Positions 1-10,052 are shown, numbered from the stretch's first letter. The stretch: 64,000 nucleotides of DNA from Babylonia areolata (GCF_041734735.1 NC_134891.1:15282244-15346243); one strand, 5' to 3'. Notes: generated by a model not told the origin, from the sequence alone. Program-made: numbers and translations.

Positions 1-216
1 TAATACTTCATAATCTTCTTTTATTATCTTTGTTTTGAATTATTTTCTATATGTTATGAAGTGTATTCATTAATGCTAATGTTAGATTAAATATCAACAG
101 TAATTTCAGTTTTGTACATCTACATCACAGTTTTCATTCTTTACACAGAACTTTGCAAAACACTTTACTTCTATGTATATTTTATCAGAAAATAAAAAAA
201 AGAATACACTTATATG

Positions 217-282
<66 letters not shown>

Positions 283-1377
283 ATTTCTTTCATAATATAA
301 TCAGATAAAACAGTTTACTAATAATAAAAGTATAAAATAATGATTATTAATGCTGTATCATTATGAGTATCAGTGTGCATATCAGTGTGCACACTTTATG
401 CATACTGGCATGTCAAGCACATGCACACTGATATCATTTATGTAAATGTCTATGCAAAACTTTACAATTCCATACATGTACATCTATACAAAGTTTGTAA
501 ACAGAAACTGAGTTTCCACACTTAATGGTAAATTTATACTATAAATCAAAGTACATTCACAGTTGACCACAAATCACTCGCTCATAGATAGGAGTTCACC
601 AGCAGACAATTCTTTACTTGACAGTGTAATGTGGTGGTGTTGCCTGTCCTGCTAATGACATGACTTGCCAGCAGTGATCTCAGAATTATTCACTGGTGTA
701 CAGGCAGGCATATAAAGTACCATCATATCTTTCAGGGCTGAAAAAGAAATTGAACAATTAGTAATACTGTTAGCATTTACTGTTGACACAACTCTATATT
801 TATTTACCTCAAAACAATACACACACAGACACAGAAACACACACACACACACACACACACACACCAACCTGACACACATACACATAAAATTTCCATTGAA
901 GCAAATTCTGTGAAACTAAAAACTATTCATAATGTCATGCCCTTGTTCCTCCCCATGCTCAGTTACATGTAATGGTTAAACTGAAGGGGTCGTGTGTGTG
1001 TGTGTGTGTGTGTGTGTGACTGACATGTATTCACATTGTGTCACACAGTGTGTGTGTGTATGTGTGTGTGTGTGTGTGTGTGTGACATATTGTGTGTATG
1101 TGACATATTGATTTTCTTTCAATTTACACTCTTAATTTCCTCAGATTCACTTTATTCTTTTAATCATTTTTATTCCACATGTCAAACAGTGAATTTCTGT
1201 ACCAATGTAGAGACAATAAATCAGTCTTGAGTCAATCATTGTTAAATAAATTATTATCAATTGATTATACCATCATTACATTTCAATAATTGTCAGACAC
1301 TTGAGCTATATCCAGTCCCCCAGTCACTTTGCTTGCATTTTCCTTGTGTGAACTTTTAGAAACACATTTCCCTCACT
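1..1377. other. AT-rich non-coding stretch with GT/CA microsatellites
   Basis: No convincing gene is seen. The stretch is AT-rich and carries (TG)n at about 230-280, (CA)n at about 838-863, and (GT)n at about 993-1018 and 1050-1083. The open frames crossing these are runs of Cys/Val from the dinucleotide repeat and are not genes. The right part (about 1150-1377) could be the 3' UTR of the minus-strand exon that ends at 1378, since AATAAA-type signals occur on that strand near 1150 and 1246. Confidence 0.6.
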
Positions 1378-1773
1378 TCAGTGCAGCAAGTCAGTTTCAC
1401 TCGTTTCCATGTCAGTGACACCACTGATGGAACCTGGCGCATGTTGATTTCGGCAATTACAGGCGAAGGCTTCCAACCTGTGTGTATCTAGTCCAAATGT
1501 TGATTCGTCATCTACATCAAAATTAATTATTGATGATGAAAGCTGAACAACAATCCTGCGTCGTCTGCTTTCGAAATCAGCGTCGCCTTCGTATTCACTG
1601 AGATCGATTTCATGACCATCAGCATAGTTAGAATGGTCAGTTCGATCAATGAAGTATTGGGTTAGAAACTCACAAATGTCGTCTGCTTCACTTAATGGCA
1701 AAATGTGTGCAACGCAAGTGTATCTTGTCAGGAAATTGCCAAATCTCTCTTGAAATGCGAAGATCCCTTCCTT
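1378..1773 (-). CDS. Probable terminal exon of an unrecognised host gene
   Basis: On the minus strand a pyrimidine-rich tract followed by TAG (1774-1776) looks like a splice acceptor. From 1773 a frame of 131 codons runs open to a TGA at 1378-1380. The first residues read KEGIFAFQERFGNFLTRY, followed by a stretch rich in Asp and Glu, the basic cluster SRRRRIVVQL and a Cys-containing tail (ACNCRNQ). The composition looks coding, with balanced codons and no repeat bias. I do not recognise the family and see no domain I can name. The exon would start in phase 0. No upstream exon was identified, because the DNA just beyond it (from 1825) is repeat-derived. It could instead belong to an old transposon protein, so the host-gene reading is an inference. 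Confidence 0.4.
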   Translation of the reverse strand, partial: KEGIFAFQERFGNFLTRYTCVAHILPLSEADDICEFLTQYFIDRTDHSNYADGHEIDLSEYEGDADFESRRRRIVVQLSSSIINFDVDDESTFGLDTHRLEAFACNCRNQHAPGSISGVTDMETSETDLLH

Positions 1774-1824
1774 CTATTAAGAAAGAGTGAATACCGTAGT
1801 CGCACCTTCTCGCCACGTTAATTA

Positions 1825-2354
1825 ATGTGGGTGTTTCCTCAGGGGGACACGGTGCAGGTTGTTTCAACCGACGCGGCACGGGAGCGAGCAACTGGCGCTA
1901 TATCAAAACTAGATCTCGGCCTCTCCAATCAAGGAAAGCCGCAGCTAGACCAGTTTAGCATGGAGAGGGATGGGCTCCGCCATGCTTTTCTGCCCAAAAC
2001 TCACCGCATGAATGACGACCACTACTCAACCCATACCGGCTCGGTCGTCGCCCGGGTCAACAAGGACCGCGCCTTCCATTGCAAACCAGGGTGGAGGTGA
2101 CAAATGTGCTACTGGTGGACCACACAACAACAAGCTCCGGGCCAGGAACAACATCTCTATTCAATCTTCAATCTTCAATCTTCAAATTGGAAGGTCAGCC
2201 GTCATTACTGACTATTAATGACCTGTGTGCGCAGAGGCGTAAATACCTAACTAAAACCTAATTAGACCTATCTTTTCCTCCGGAGGGGGTGACAATGAGA
2301 AAGAGCATGTATACATACTCTCACCCACCGTCACTCGCAGCGTCCCTCCGGGGG

Positions 2355-2383
<29 letters not shown>
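1825..2383 (+). repeat. Retro-sequence ending in a 29-nt poly(A)
   Basis: This GC-richer block ends in a pure A run at 2355-2383, so it reads as a plus-strand retrocopy (a LINE 3' part, a SINE or a processed transcript). Inside are a short tandem of ATCTTCA at about 2163-2190 and an inverted CCTCCGGAGG-like sequence near 2277-2288. Small open frames exist but none resembles a known protein. The poly(A) is followed by nine G and then directly by the stop codon of the minus-strand CR1-like LINE. So this sequence abuts, or was inserted at, the 3' end of that element. Family not recognised. Confidence 0.45.
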
Positions 2384-2391
<8 letters not shown>

Positions 2392-2393
2392 GA

Positions 2394-5300
2394 CTAAACT
2401 GTGATCTTGTTCAGCTCCCTCTTGAAAGCTGCCAAGGAGGGAGCCTCTGCTGCTGTTGCAGGCAGGGAGTTCCAGACGGGGATGATTGATGGGAAAAAAC
2501 TGTATTTATAAGGGTCAGAGGAGGAGCTAAGATGGACAAATTTGTGTCGATGATTTGATCTTGTTCTGCCGGATCCTTTCTTGAGAAATTTGTCTGGAGG
2601 GATGTCTACAATGCCGTTGACCATTTTATACATCAGGGTCAGCCTTTGTCTGTTCCGCCGTGATTCGAGGGATTCCCATCTTAGTTCTTGCAGCATGTGT
2701 GTTACGCTGCTGGTCCGCCCGTAGTCACTGTGTACATAACGTGCTGCTCTTCTTTGCACCATTTCAATCTTGTTCTTTTGACCTTCTTTGTACGGGCTCC
2801 AGACTGATGAACAATACTCCAGGTGCGGGCGTACAAGAGTTTGGTAGGCATTGGCTTTGGTGGTTTTATTGGATGTTTTTAGATTCCTTTTTAGGAAGCC
2901 TACCATGCTATTGGCTTTGTTGGTGACTCTTGTAACATGTTCTTTCCAGTTTAGATCATTTCTTATGTCGACGCCGAGATATTTTGCGCTGTCAACATGC
3001 TCGAGGGTGTGTCCTTTTAATTTGTAGTTGTAGCTGATGGGGTTCCTTGATGTTGTACAGGTAAGGACATTACATTTTTCTGGGTGGAATTCCATTCCCC
3101 AACGCTGTTCCCAGTCAGACAGGGTGTTGAGGTCTCGTTGGAGCATTTTACAGTCTTGGATTGTCTTGATGGTGGAGTAGACTATACAGTCATCAGCGAA
3201 CAATCTAATATTGGCCTTGATGTTCTGAGGCAGATCGTTGATGTAAATCAGAAATAGGATGGGGCCTAGAACTGTCCCCTGTGGGACTCCGCTGATGACA
3301 GGTGCTGGCTCAGATTTTTCGCCGTCAACTACGACGATTTGGGTGCGGTCAGAAAGGTATGCCTTGATCCAGTCTAACGTCGATCCTCGTATACCATAAT
3401 GGTCTAGCTTACGGAGGAGGCGTTTGTGGGGGACCTTGTCAAAGGCTTTGGAGAAGTCCAGGATTACCATGTCGGTCTGCTGTCTGTTGTCCTGGTTTTT
3501 GGCGATGTCTTGGAACAATGTTAGCAGTTGAGTTTCGCAACTCCTTCTGGCTCTAAACCCATGTTGTGCGTTGTCAAGTATTTCATGTTGGGTCAGATGG
3601 CGCATGATGTTGCTTGCTAGGATGTGTTCTTGCATCTTACAGCATATGCTGGTGAGGGAGACCGGTCTGTAGTTAGCAGCAGAGTTACGATTGCCCTTTT
3701 TGAAAACTGCTGTCACGTTCGCCATTTTCCAGTCGTCTGGTACACATCCATCTGCCAGTGATTTGGTGAAGATAATAGAGAGCAGGGGCGCGATCTCATC
3801 TGCGCACTCTTTCAACACTTTTGCTGGAATCTCATCAGGTCCTGCTGCTTTATATGGGTTGATGTTCTTCAGCAATTTGCGTACCCCTTCCTTGTCGATC
3901 GTGATCTCGGCCATTGCAGGGTAGGACACTCCCGATGGTGTTGGGATTTTGCTGCTTTTTTCTCTCGTGAAGACTGACTTGTACTGGTGGTTTAGAATGT
4001 TGGCCTTTTCTTTTGGGGATGCAAATAATCTTCCTTGGTCTCGAAGTGGAGATACCCCTGTACTGTCACGTCTGAGAGATTTGATGTAATTCCAGAATCG
4101 CTTTTGGTTGCTCCCTTTCAACTGCTCATCATCGCTTTTGGGAGGATCAATGATGTTGTTGATGTAAGTCCAGTATGCATGACGTTGTTCCCGCTGTACT
4201 TTGCCCTTCATCTGTAGGTACTGTCGTCTTACTGAGGGGTCAGATGAGGTTTTGCTCTTTCTAAATTTCCGAGCGAGTTTTCTTTTCATTGACTTGATGT
4301 GGGGGGTAATCCAGGGTTTATGGCTGGATTTGTTTCGGACAGTTTTTGAGGGGATGTGTTCCTTCACGAGGGAGTGGATTATGGTTTTAAACCTTTCCCA
4401 AAGTTCGCAAACGCTAAGCGTGGCTGATGTCTCGATGAAGGAGTCTTGGGCGTCAGACAATTTTTCTTTTATTATGTTGAAGTCTGCTTTTTGGAAATTT
4501 GGTACTATTCTGGAGGGATGTTTCGTGTAGTATGGTCGGAGAGATGACTCGATGAAGATTGCTTCATGATCCGACACTCCTGGCACGACTCTTGCATTGT
4601 TGATTAGGGTACTGTTGTTTGTTAAGAAAATGTCAGGGGTGGTAGCAGTGTCCTGAGTTATTCTAGTTGGTTCATGGATCATCTGTTCTAGATGCGCGTC
4701 AGCCGCTACTTGGAGGAGTTCTTTGCATATTTTGCCATCTTGTGCGTACTTGGGTACCAATCCAGCTTTCCAGTTGATGTCATCTAGATTAAAGTCTCCT
4801 CCAATCCAGATGTGTCCATCGGCAGGCAGTTTCTGGAGACAAGTTTCCAAGTCAGTGAAGAGGCCAGATTTGTTGTCAGATTGAGGTCTATAATATGCAC
4901 AGACATACAGTTTTTTTGCTCCTTTGATGGAGATTTCTACCCAGATCATCTCTTTGGTGGTTTTGATTTGGAGTTTTTCAGGTTGGCAGCTTTGAAGTTT
5001 AGATGAGACTAATATAAATACGCCTCCATGAGGATTTTCTGGTCTGTCTCGTCTATAGGCTACAAAGTCATTTGGAAACATTTCGCTTGATTTGATGGAA
5101 CTGTCAAGCCAGGACTCTGTGCCTATGATGATGTCAGGGGAATACCAGTCTACTAGCCCTTCTATTAGATGTTTCTTCCCACGGGCCGATTGAAAGTTAG
5201 CAACCACTACTCTCACTGGTAAATCTTTCCTCATGGTAGTGTGGGTGGTAGCAGAGGATTTCTGAGATGAGGAGCTCGAGGGTCTTTGACGAGCAGTATT

Positions 5301-5822
5301 TCTTGGGGAGGACGTTGCATTTGGTGTCGTAAAGCTGAGACTAGAATCACTTGATGGTGAGAGGGGGTCGAAGTGATTTGATATTTCAAACGTTGATGTG
5401 TCAAAGAGGGTGGATGCAAAGTTTGGTAGGCCGCATTTACAGCACTCCCAGCTCACGTTATTCAGGGCTCCAAAGACTGCATCCGGCATACGCATACAAT
5501 GCTGATGATACCAGGTGTCACAGGAGTCACAGCAGACGCTAGGGGCCTTGGGGTCAAACTTGCATGCCTTTGCACACACTCCGCATGGGTATTTGAGGGG
5601 TCTAGGTCCTGGGTTTGGAGATATGTCACCAGCCAGTATAAGGAGTAGGAGAAACGTTGTTTTAGAGGGCATCTGAGTCGATGTTTGAGTTGGGTAGGAC
5701 TTGAAAGCTTTCTTAAAAGATCGAAGAAAAAGCATTACACCACCGGTGTTGGTGTCAACTCGGTGGAAGTCTTGAAAAGCTAGCATGGCGAGGAACAAGA
5801 GAAAAACACACATACCTCTCAT
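2394..5822 (-). CDS. CR1/jockey-group LINE protein (2A motif, PHD finger, endonuclease, RT)
   Basis: An uninterrupted frame of 1142 codons encodes a non-LTR retrotransposon polyprotein. Domain order: a hydrophobic N-terminus with a 2A-like motif at residues 65-73; a PHD-type zinc finger at about 80-130 (CGVC, CCDSC, HQHC, CCKC); a low-complexity Ser/Thr linker to about 205; an apurinic-type endonuclease at about 208-435 (IIGTESW, GGDFNLDDINW, GVSDHEA); and a reverse transcriptase at about 610-900 (DFSKAFDKVPH, GVPQGTVLGP, catalytic FADD). A C-terminal region typical of CR1-like elements follows and ends SLAAFKRELNKITV. The element nicks target DNA and copies its RNA in place. There is almost no 3' UTR: G and A runs begin right after the stop. 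Clade is from motif recognition; CR1 is most likely, but L2 or Rex relatives are possible. The open frame suggests a young copy. Its start is head to head with the RTE LINE 66 bp away. Confidence 0.88.
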   Translation of the reverse strand: MRGMCVFLLFLAMLAFQDFHRVDTNTGGVMLFLRSFKKAFKSYPTQTSTQMPSKTTFLLLLILAGDISPNPGPRPLKYPCGVCAKACKFDPKAPSVCCDSCDTWYHQHCMRMPDAVFGALNNVSWECCKCGLPNFASTLFDTSTFEISNHFDPLSPSSDSSLSFTTPNATSSPRNTARQRPSSSSSQKSSATTHTTMRKDLPVRVVVANFQSARGKKHLIEGLVDWYSPDIIIGTESWLDSSIKSSEMFPNDFVAYRRDRPENPHGGVFILVSSKLQSCQPEKLQIKTTKEMIWVEISIKGAKKLYVCAYYRPQSDNKSGLFTDLETCLQKLPADGHIWIGGDFNLDDINWKAGLVPKYAQDGKICKELLQVAADAHLEQMIHEPTRITQDTATTPDIFLTNNSTLINNARVVPGVSDHEAIFIESSLRPYYTKHPSRIVPNFQKADFNIIKEKLSDAQDSFIETSATLSVCELWERFKTIIHSLVKEHIPSKTVRNKSSHKPWITPHIKSMKRKLARKFRKSKTSSDPSVRRQYLQMKGKVQREQRHAYWTYINNIIDPPKSDDEQLKGSNQKRFWNYIKSLRRDSTGVSPLRDQGRLFASPKEKANILNHQYKSVFTREKSSKIPTPSGVSYPAMAEITIDKEGVRKLLKNINPYKAAGPDEIPAKVLKECADEIAPLLSIIFTKSLADGCVPDDWKMANVTAVFKKGNRNSAANYRPVSLTSICCKMQEHILASNIMRHLTQHEILDNAQHGFRARRSCETQLLTLFQDIAKNQDNRQQTDMVILDFSKAFDKVPHKRLLRKLDHYGIRGSTLDWIKAYLSDRTQIVVVDGEKSEPAPVISGVPQGTVLGPILFLIYINDLPQNIKANIRLFADDCIVYSTIKTIQDCKMLQRDLNTLSDWEQRWGMEFHPEKCNVLTCTTSRNPISYNYKLKGHTLEHVDSAKYLGVDIRNDLNWKEHVTRVTNKANSMVGFLKRNLKTSNKTTKANAYQTLVRPHLEYCSSVWSPYKEGQKNKIEMVQRRAARYVHSDYGRTSSVTHMLQELRWESLESRRNRQRLTLMYKMVNGIVDIPPDKFLKKGSGRTRSNHRHKFVHLSSSSDPYKYSFFPSIIPVWNSLPATAAEAPSLAAFKRELNKITV
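5604..5630 (-). other. 2A-like ribosome-skipping motif in the LINE protein
   Basis: The codons read G-D-I-S-P-N-P-G-P directly after a Leu-rich hydrophobic run (LLLLILA). 2A peptides, known from picornaviruses and reported from some non-LTR retrotransposons of marine invertebrates, use the core D-[VI]-E-x-N-P-G-P and make the ribosome skip the Gly-Pro bond. Here the usual Glu is Ser, while D, NPG and P are kept. Skipping would release a 72-residue N-terminal peptide from the PHD-EN-RT protein that follows. The hydrophobic lead could also act as a signal sequence when skipping fails. Activity is inferred, not shown. Confidence 0.75.
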
Positions 5823-5887
5823 TGCGTTGGCAGCCTTCTGGTTCTAGCACAAGTAGCAGTATCCTATAGCCTTGTTGATTACGTAAA

Positions 5888-8800
5888 TTGTTGGCAGTAG
5901 GGTGTTATTTAGGCCAAGCCAACAGTGTTCTCATTCGAAAGATAACATCCGGCACGTGGAATGTCAGAACACTAAGGACGCCAGGAAAATTGGAAGAACT
6001 GACACATGCAATGAACAAATATCGCTGGCACATCCTAGGACTCTGTGAAACACGATGGAAAAACATCGGTGAAATACCCACACTTGAAGGCCACAGACTA
6101 TTTTACAGTGGTAGAGAGGACAAACACGAACACGGAGTAGGGTTCCTGATCCACAAAAATACTGCTAACACTGTCATGGGCTGCCGACCAATATCCAGCA
6201 GGCTCACTACCATCCGCCTGAGGGCATCCCCATTCAACATCACCATCATACAAGCATATGCTCCAACATCTGATTACAGCGATGATGAAGTTGAGGAGTT
6301 CTACGAACAACTACAAGAAACCCTTGATCAGACACCAAAGAAAGACATCATAGTAGTACAAGGTGACTGGAACGCCAAGATCGGAGAAGACTCCTACAAC
6401 ACCTGGAAGGGCACATGTGGACGATATGGTAACAACGCTACAAATGAAAGAGGTTTGAGACTCCTGGAATTTGCCTGCTTCAACAACCTGAAGATAACAA
6501 ACACATTTGGACCACACAAAGCATCCAGAAGATGGACATGGCACAGCCCTGGAGGAGATCACCACAACCAAATAGACTACATCATGGTAAAGAAGCGTTT
6601 CCAGTCTAGCGTGAACATTGCCAAGACAAGAAGTTTCCCAGGAGCTGACATTGCAAGTGACCATGACTTGGTAATGATGACCTTCAAACTCCAACTGAAG
6701 AAAACAAAGAAACAAAGCTTCTCAAGACTGAAGTTCGACCTGGAAAAATTGAAAGATCCTGAAGTACAAGAGGCATTCCAAGCCATGATTGGTGGGAAAT
6801 TCGCGCCACTCATCACTCTCGATGCAGATGACGCCGACCTGGGTACACTCGTAAGCGACTTCAACGCAGCTGTAACTGAAACAGCCCAAACAACTCTTGG
6901 AAAACAACGCATCAAAAAGAAGCCCTGGGTCACGGACGACATCCTACAGCTGTGTGACAAACGTAGAGACCTGAAAAAGAAAAAGAATGAAGAAGAAGGG
7001 GCAAAACAGTACAAAGCAGTTAACACTGAAATCAAGAGAAGCATGAAGAAGGCAAAGGAGAATTGGATTCAAGGAAAATGCCAGGACATAGAGGAAAACC
7101 TGACAAGAAACAACAGCAAGAAAGCCTACCAAGTTGTGAAAGAACTTACCAACACAAGGCAAGGTAGAACTATGTCCAACATCCAGACCAAGGATGGAAA
7201 ATGTCTAACAGAAGAACAAGACATCCTAAAGCGATGGACAGAATACTGCTCAGAGCTATACAACATACAGACCACAGGTGATCCAGCAATACTGAATGTT
7301 CCACCAGCCACTGATAACAGTAATCACCCCATACTCCGTGAAGAAATAGAGGCAGCAATAGCATCGCTGAAAAAAGGGAAATCGGCAGGAGTGGACAACA
7401 TCCCATCAGAACTGGTCCAAGCATGGGGTGAAGTTATGATAGATGTGCTACTGAAAATCTGCAACAAGATCTGTCAAACAGGGGAATGGCCCACACCGTG
7501 GACACAATCACTGATCATCACCCTTCCCAAAAAGGGCAATCTCCAGCAGTGTCAAAACTACCGCACCATCAGCCTGATTAGTCATCCCAGCAAAGTCATG
7601 TTGAAGATCCTGCTTAACAGACTGAAACCACAAGCAGAAAACATCATTGCTGAAGAACAGGCAGGTTTCAGACCAGGAAGGAGCACAACTGAACAAATCT
7701 TCAACTTGAGGTTGCTATGTGAGAGGTACCATCAACACCAACAAGACCTCTACCACGTCTTCATTGACTTTAAGAAGGCATTTGACAGGGTCTGGCATGC
7801 AGCTTTGTGGGCTACCATGAATCTGTACAACATCAACGCCAACCTGATCAGACTGATACAGCACCTCTATGACAAAGCCACCAGCGCCGTCTACCTCAAC
7901 AATAGCATCGGGGACTGGTTCAGAACCACAGTCGGAGTGAGACAAGGCTGTCTACTCTCCCCAACACTCTTCAACATCTTCTTAGAAAGAATAATGACTG
8001 ACGCACTGGAAGAGCATGAAGGAACAGTCAGCATAGGCGGCAGAACAATCACAAACCTAAGTTTTGCCGACGACATTGATGGACTGGCTGGAAAAGAAGA
8101 ACTGGCAAGCCTGGTCAAACATCTGGACAAAGGCTCCACATCGTATGGAATGCAAATCAGTGCGGAGAAAACCAAACTGATGACTAACAACACCAACGGC
8201 ATCAGCATTGACATCAAAGTCAACGACGAAAAGCTTAAAACAGTCCACAGCTTCAAATATCTGGGAGCAATCGTGTCAGATGAAGGATCTAAACCAGAAG
8301 TACTCTCGAGAATTGCCCAAACAACAACGGCACTCAACAAGCTGAACACCATCTGGAACAACAAAAACATCGCTCTCAGCTCAAAAATCAGACTGATGCG
8401 TTCCCTGGTTATATCAATATTGCTCTACGCCTGCGAGACTTGGACCCTGACTGCAGACATCGAGAGAAGAATCCAAGCTGTTGAGATGAGATGCTTTCGT
8501 AGACTACTTGGCATCTCCTACAGAGACCACATCACTAACACGGAAGTGAAGAACAGAATCAAGCAAAGTATTGGACCCTACGAAGACCTTCTGTCCATAG
8601 TGAAGAAACGCAAACTTAGGTGGTATGGACACATCTCCCGATCATCTGGTCTTGCCAAAACGTTCCTGCAAGGCACCGTACAAGGAGGCAGAAGGAGAGG
8701 ACGGCAGAAGAAGAGATGGGAAGACAACATCCGGGGGTGGACAGGCTTGACGCTCGGTGACGCCCTGAGGAAATCAGAAAACCGTGAAGAGTGGAGAGGG

Positions 8801-9010
8801 GTGGTGGTCAGGTCAGCAGCGGTGCCCCAACGGTCTGAACCCAGACTACGGGAGAGGTTCAGGTTCAGGAGGTTCTTGAAATGCGTGCTTCCGTACACTG
8901 CGACCATGTTTATTAGAGCTAGCGTGCTGAATGGCTGGTTTCGTCACGTGGTCTCTCTTCGGCCAATGACAGAGGGGGTTTTCCTTCATCATGACGCATT
9001 GTTTACGTAG
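5888..9010 (+). CDS. RTE-like LINE protein (endonuclease and reverse transcriptase)
   Basis: An open frame of 1040 codons encodes an RTE-type non-LTR retrotransposon protein. The apurinic-type endonuclease begins at about residue 20 (TSGTWNVRTL, LGLCETRW) and continues through VQGDWNAKIG to SDHDLVMM at about 260. The reverse transcriptase spans about 480-790, with FIDFKKAFDRVWH, GVRQGCLLSPTLF and catalytic SFADDID. The C-terminal part has the LLGISYRDHITN and KLRWYGHISRSS blocks common in this group. No break is seen, so it may be a recent copy. After WRGVVVRSAAVPQRSEPR the frame runs through a short (AGGTTC)-like repeat (about 8850-8878), which resembles an RTE 3' tail. Codons from there to the stop at 9008-9010 are therefore probably flanking DNA. 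The true start could be a later Met. RTE assignment is by motif style. Confidence 0.87.
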   Translation: MLAVGCYLGQANSVLIRKITSGTWNVRTLRTPGKLEELTHAMNKYRWHILGLCETRWKNIGEIPTLEGHRLFYSGREDKHEHGVGFLIHKNTANTVMGCRPISSRLTTIRLRASPFNITIIQAYAPTSDYSDDEVEEFYEQLQETLDQTPKKDIIVVQGDWNAKIGEDSYNTWKGTCGRYGNNATNERGLRLLEFACFNNLKITNTFGPHKASRRWTWHSPGGDHHNQIDYIMVKKRFQSSVNIAKTRSFPGADIASDHDLVMMTFKLQLKKTKKQSFSRLKFDLEKLKDPEVQEAFQAMIGGKFAPLITLDADDADLGTLVSDFNAAVTETAQTTLGKQRIKKKPWVTDDILQLCDKRRDLKKKKNEEEGAKQYKAVNTEIKRSMKKAKENWIQGKCQDIEENLTRNNSKKAYQVVKELTNTRQGRTMSNIQTKDGKCLTEEQDILKRWTEYCSELYNIQTTGDPAILNVPPATDNSNHPILREEIEAAIASLKKGKSAGVDNIPSELVQAWGEVMIDVLLKICNKICQTGEWPTPWTQSLIITLPKKGNLQQCQNYRTISLISHPSKVMLKILLNRLKPQAENIIAEEQAGFRPGRSTTEQIFNLRLLCERYHQHQQDLYHVFIDFKKAFDRVWHAALWATMNLYNINANLIRLIQHLYDKATSAVYLNNSIGDWFRTTVGVRQGCLLSPTLFNIFLERIMTDALEEHEGTVSIGGRTITNLSFADDIDGLAGKEELASLVKHLDKGSTSYGMQISAEKTKLMTNNTNGISIDIKVNDEKLKTVHSFKYLGAIVSDEGSKPEVLSRIAQTTTALNKLNTIWNNKNIALSSKIRLMRSLVISILLYACETWTLTADIERRIQAVEMRCFRRLLGISYRDHITNTEVKNRIKQSIGPYEDLLSIVKKRKLRWYGHISRSSGLAKTFLQGTVQGGRRRGRQKKRWEDNIRGWTGLTLGDALRKSENREEWRGVVVRSAAVPQRSEPRLRERFRFRRFLKCVLPYTATMFIRASVLNGWFRHVVSLRPMTEGVFLHHDALFT

Positions 9011-9259
9011 TGTATCCGACTGGTCGATTCCAAGAGATAGGGAGGGCAAGCTTGTCATCAAAGTTGATCGATTTTGCGAAGTCATAGGTGATCAGAATGA
9101 TGGGTTAGGTATTTCAAGCACACTTTTAAGGCAAAAGAAGACACAATTATGCCTAGATACTTCAATATGAGATAAAAGAAAGCCTAAAGTTTACTATGAA
9201 GTCAAAATCTGAAAATCGACAACTTGACCCCCACCCGCCTAAAATCGCCGCTAGCGGCA

Positions 9260-9310
<51 letters not shown>
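9011..9310. other. Unassigned DNA ending in an (AT)n microsatellite
   Basis: No gene is seen. The sequence from 8880 to 9260 is not recognised and may be the old flank of the RTE insertion. It ends in a pure (AT)n/(TA)n run at about 9260-9309, right before the LINE fragment that follows. Confidence 0.6.
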
Positions 9311-9311
<1 letters not shown>

Positions 9312-10052
9312 CACACAAATTGAGAGAGCATACAACACACACACAGATAGACCACAAAGACAAAGATGGCTGTATACAATGCCTGCATCCTCAGCACCTT
9401 GCTGTATGGCAGTGAGGCGTGGATCACACATGCTCATCAGGAGAAAGGCTCAATACCTTCCACCTGAGAAGCCTACAGCACATACTCGGCATCTCCTGGC
9501 AAGACAGGGTGACAAACACTGAAATCCTGACTCGCGTTGGCATCCCGACCATGTATACCATGCTGAGACAGCGTTGGCTGCGCTGGCTGGGCCACGTTCG
9601 CCGCGTGGAAGATGGTTGCATCCCAAAAGACATCCTTTATAGAGAGCTCGCCGCGGGGCAAAGAAGCATCGGCCTCCCATGCTGAGATACAAAGACGTTT
9701 GCAAACGTGACATGAAGGCGCTTGAGATCAACAGTGAGTCCTGGGAGGACCTTGCAGATGACCGCAATAGATGGAGAAGCACTCTCAAGAATCAGCGACG
9801 GATTGGCGAGGACAAACTGTCAGCTGCTGCAGCAGAAAAGCGAGCTCGCAAAAAAGGGACGGCAGCCAAAAAAGCAGCATCAGCTTACAAATGTGACCGC
9901 TGCGACAGAGACTGTTTCTCTCGCATCGGTCTCAATACTAGTCACAGGCGACGCTGCTTGGTCCAAGCAGACAGCCCAATTAGACATTAGGTCGGATATA
10001 CTCTATCCATGGTCAGCCATGACTAAAGGAGGCCTACTAGTGAGAGAATGAA
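9311..10052 (+). pseudogene. LINE C-terminal fragment with a zinc-finger tail
   Basis: This is a 5'-truncated relic of a non-LTR element. Pieces in shifted frames give KMAVYNACILSTLLYGSEAW, LNTFHLRSLQHILGISW, LRWLGHVRRVEDG and LRYKDVCKRDMKALEINSES. A final finger follows, CDRCDRDCFSRIGL with HRRRC. These blocks are familiar from the C-terminus of a LINE family related to RTE/jockey-type elements; I cannot fix the clade. At least two frame changes separate the parts, near 9420 and near 9670-9690. Only the region after the RT palm is left, so it is inactive. It ends next to a (GAAT)n tail at about 10051-10068. Confidence 0.75.

Noticed and set aside
652-1230. Open frames rich in Cys and Val
   Set aside because: They are translations of (CA)n/(GT)n microsatellites; the same applies to frames at 14016-14546, 21454-22153, 22905-23330, 37726-38254 and 42055-42907.
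6098-8907. Minus-strand open frames across the RTE-like LINE
   Set aside because: They are antisense shadows of a well-supported plus-strand protein, with no family resemblance.
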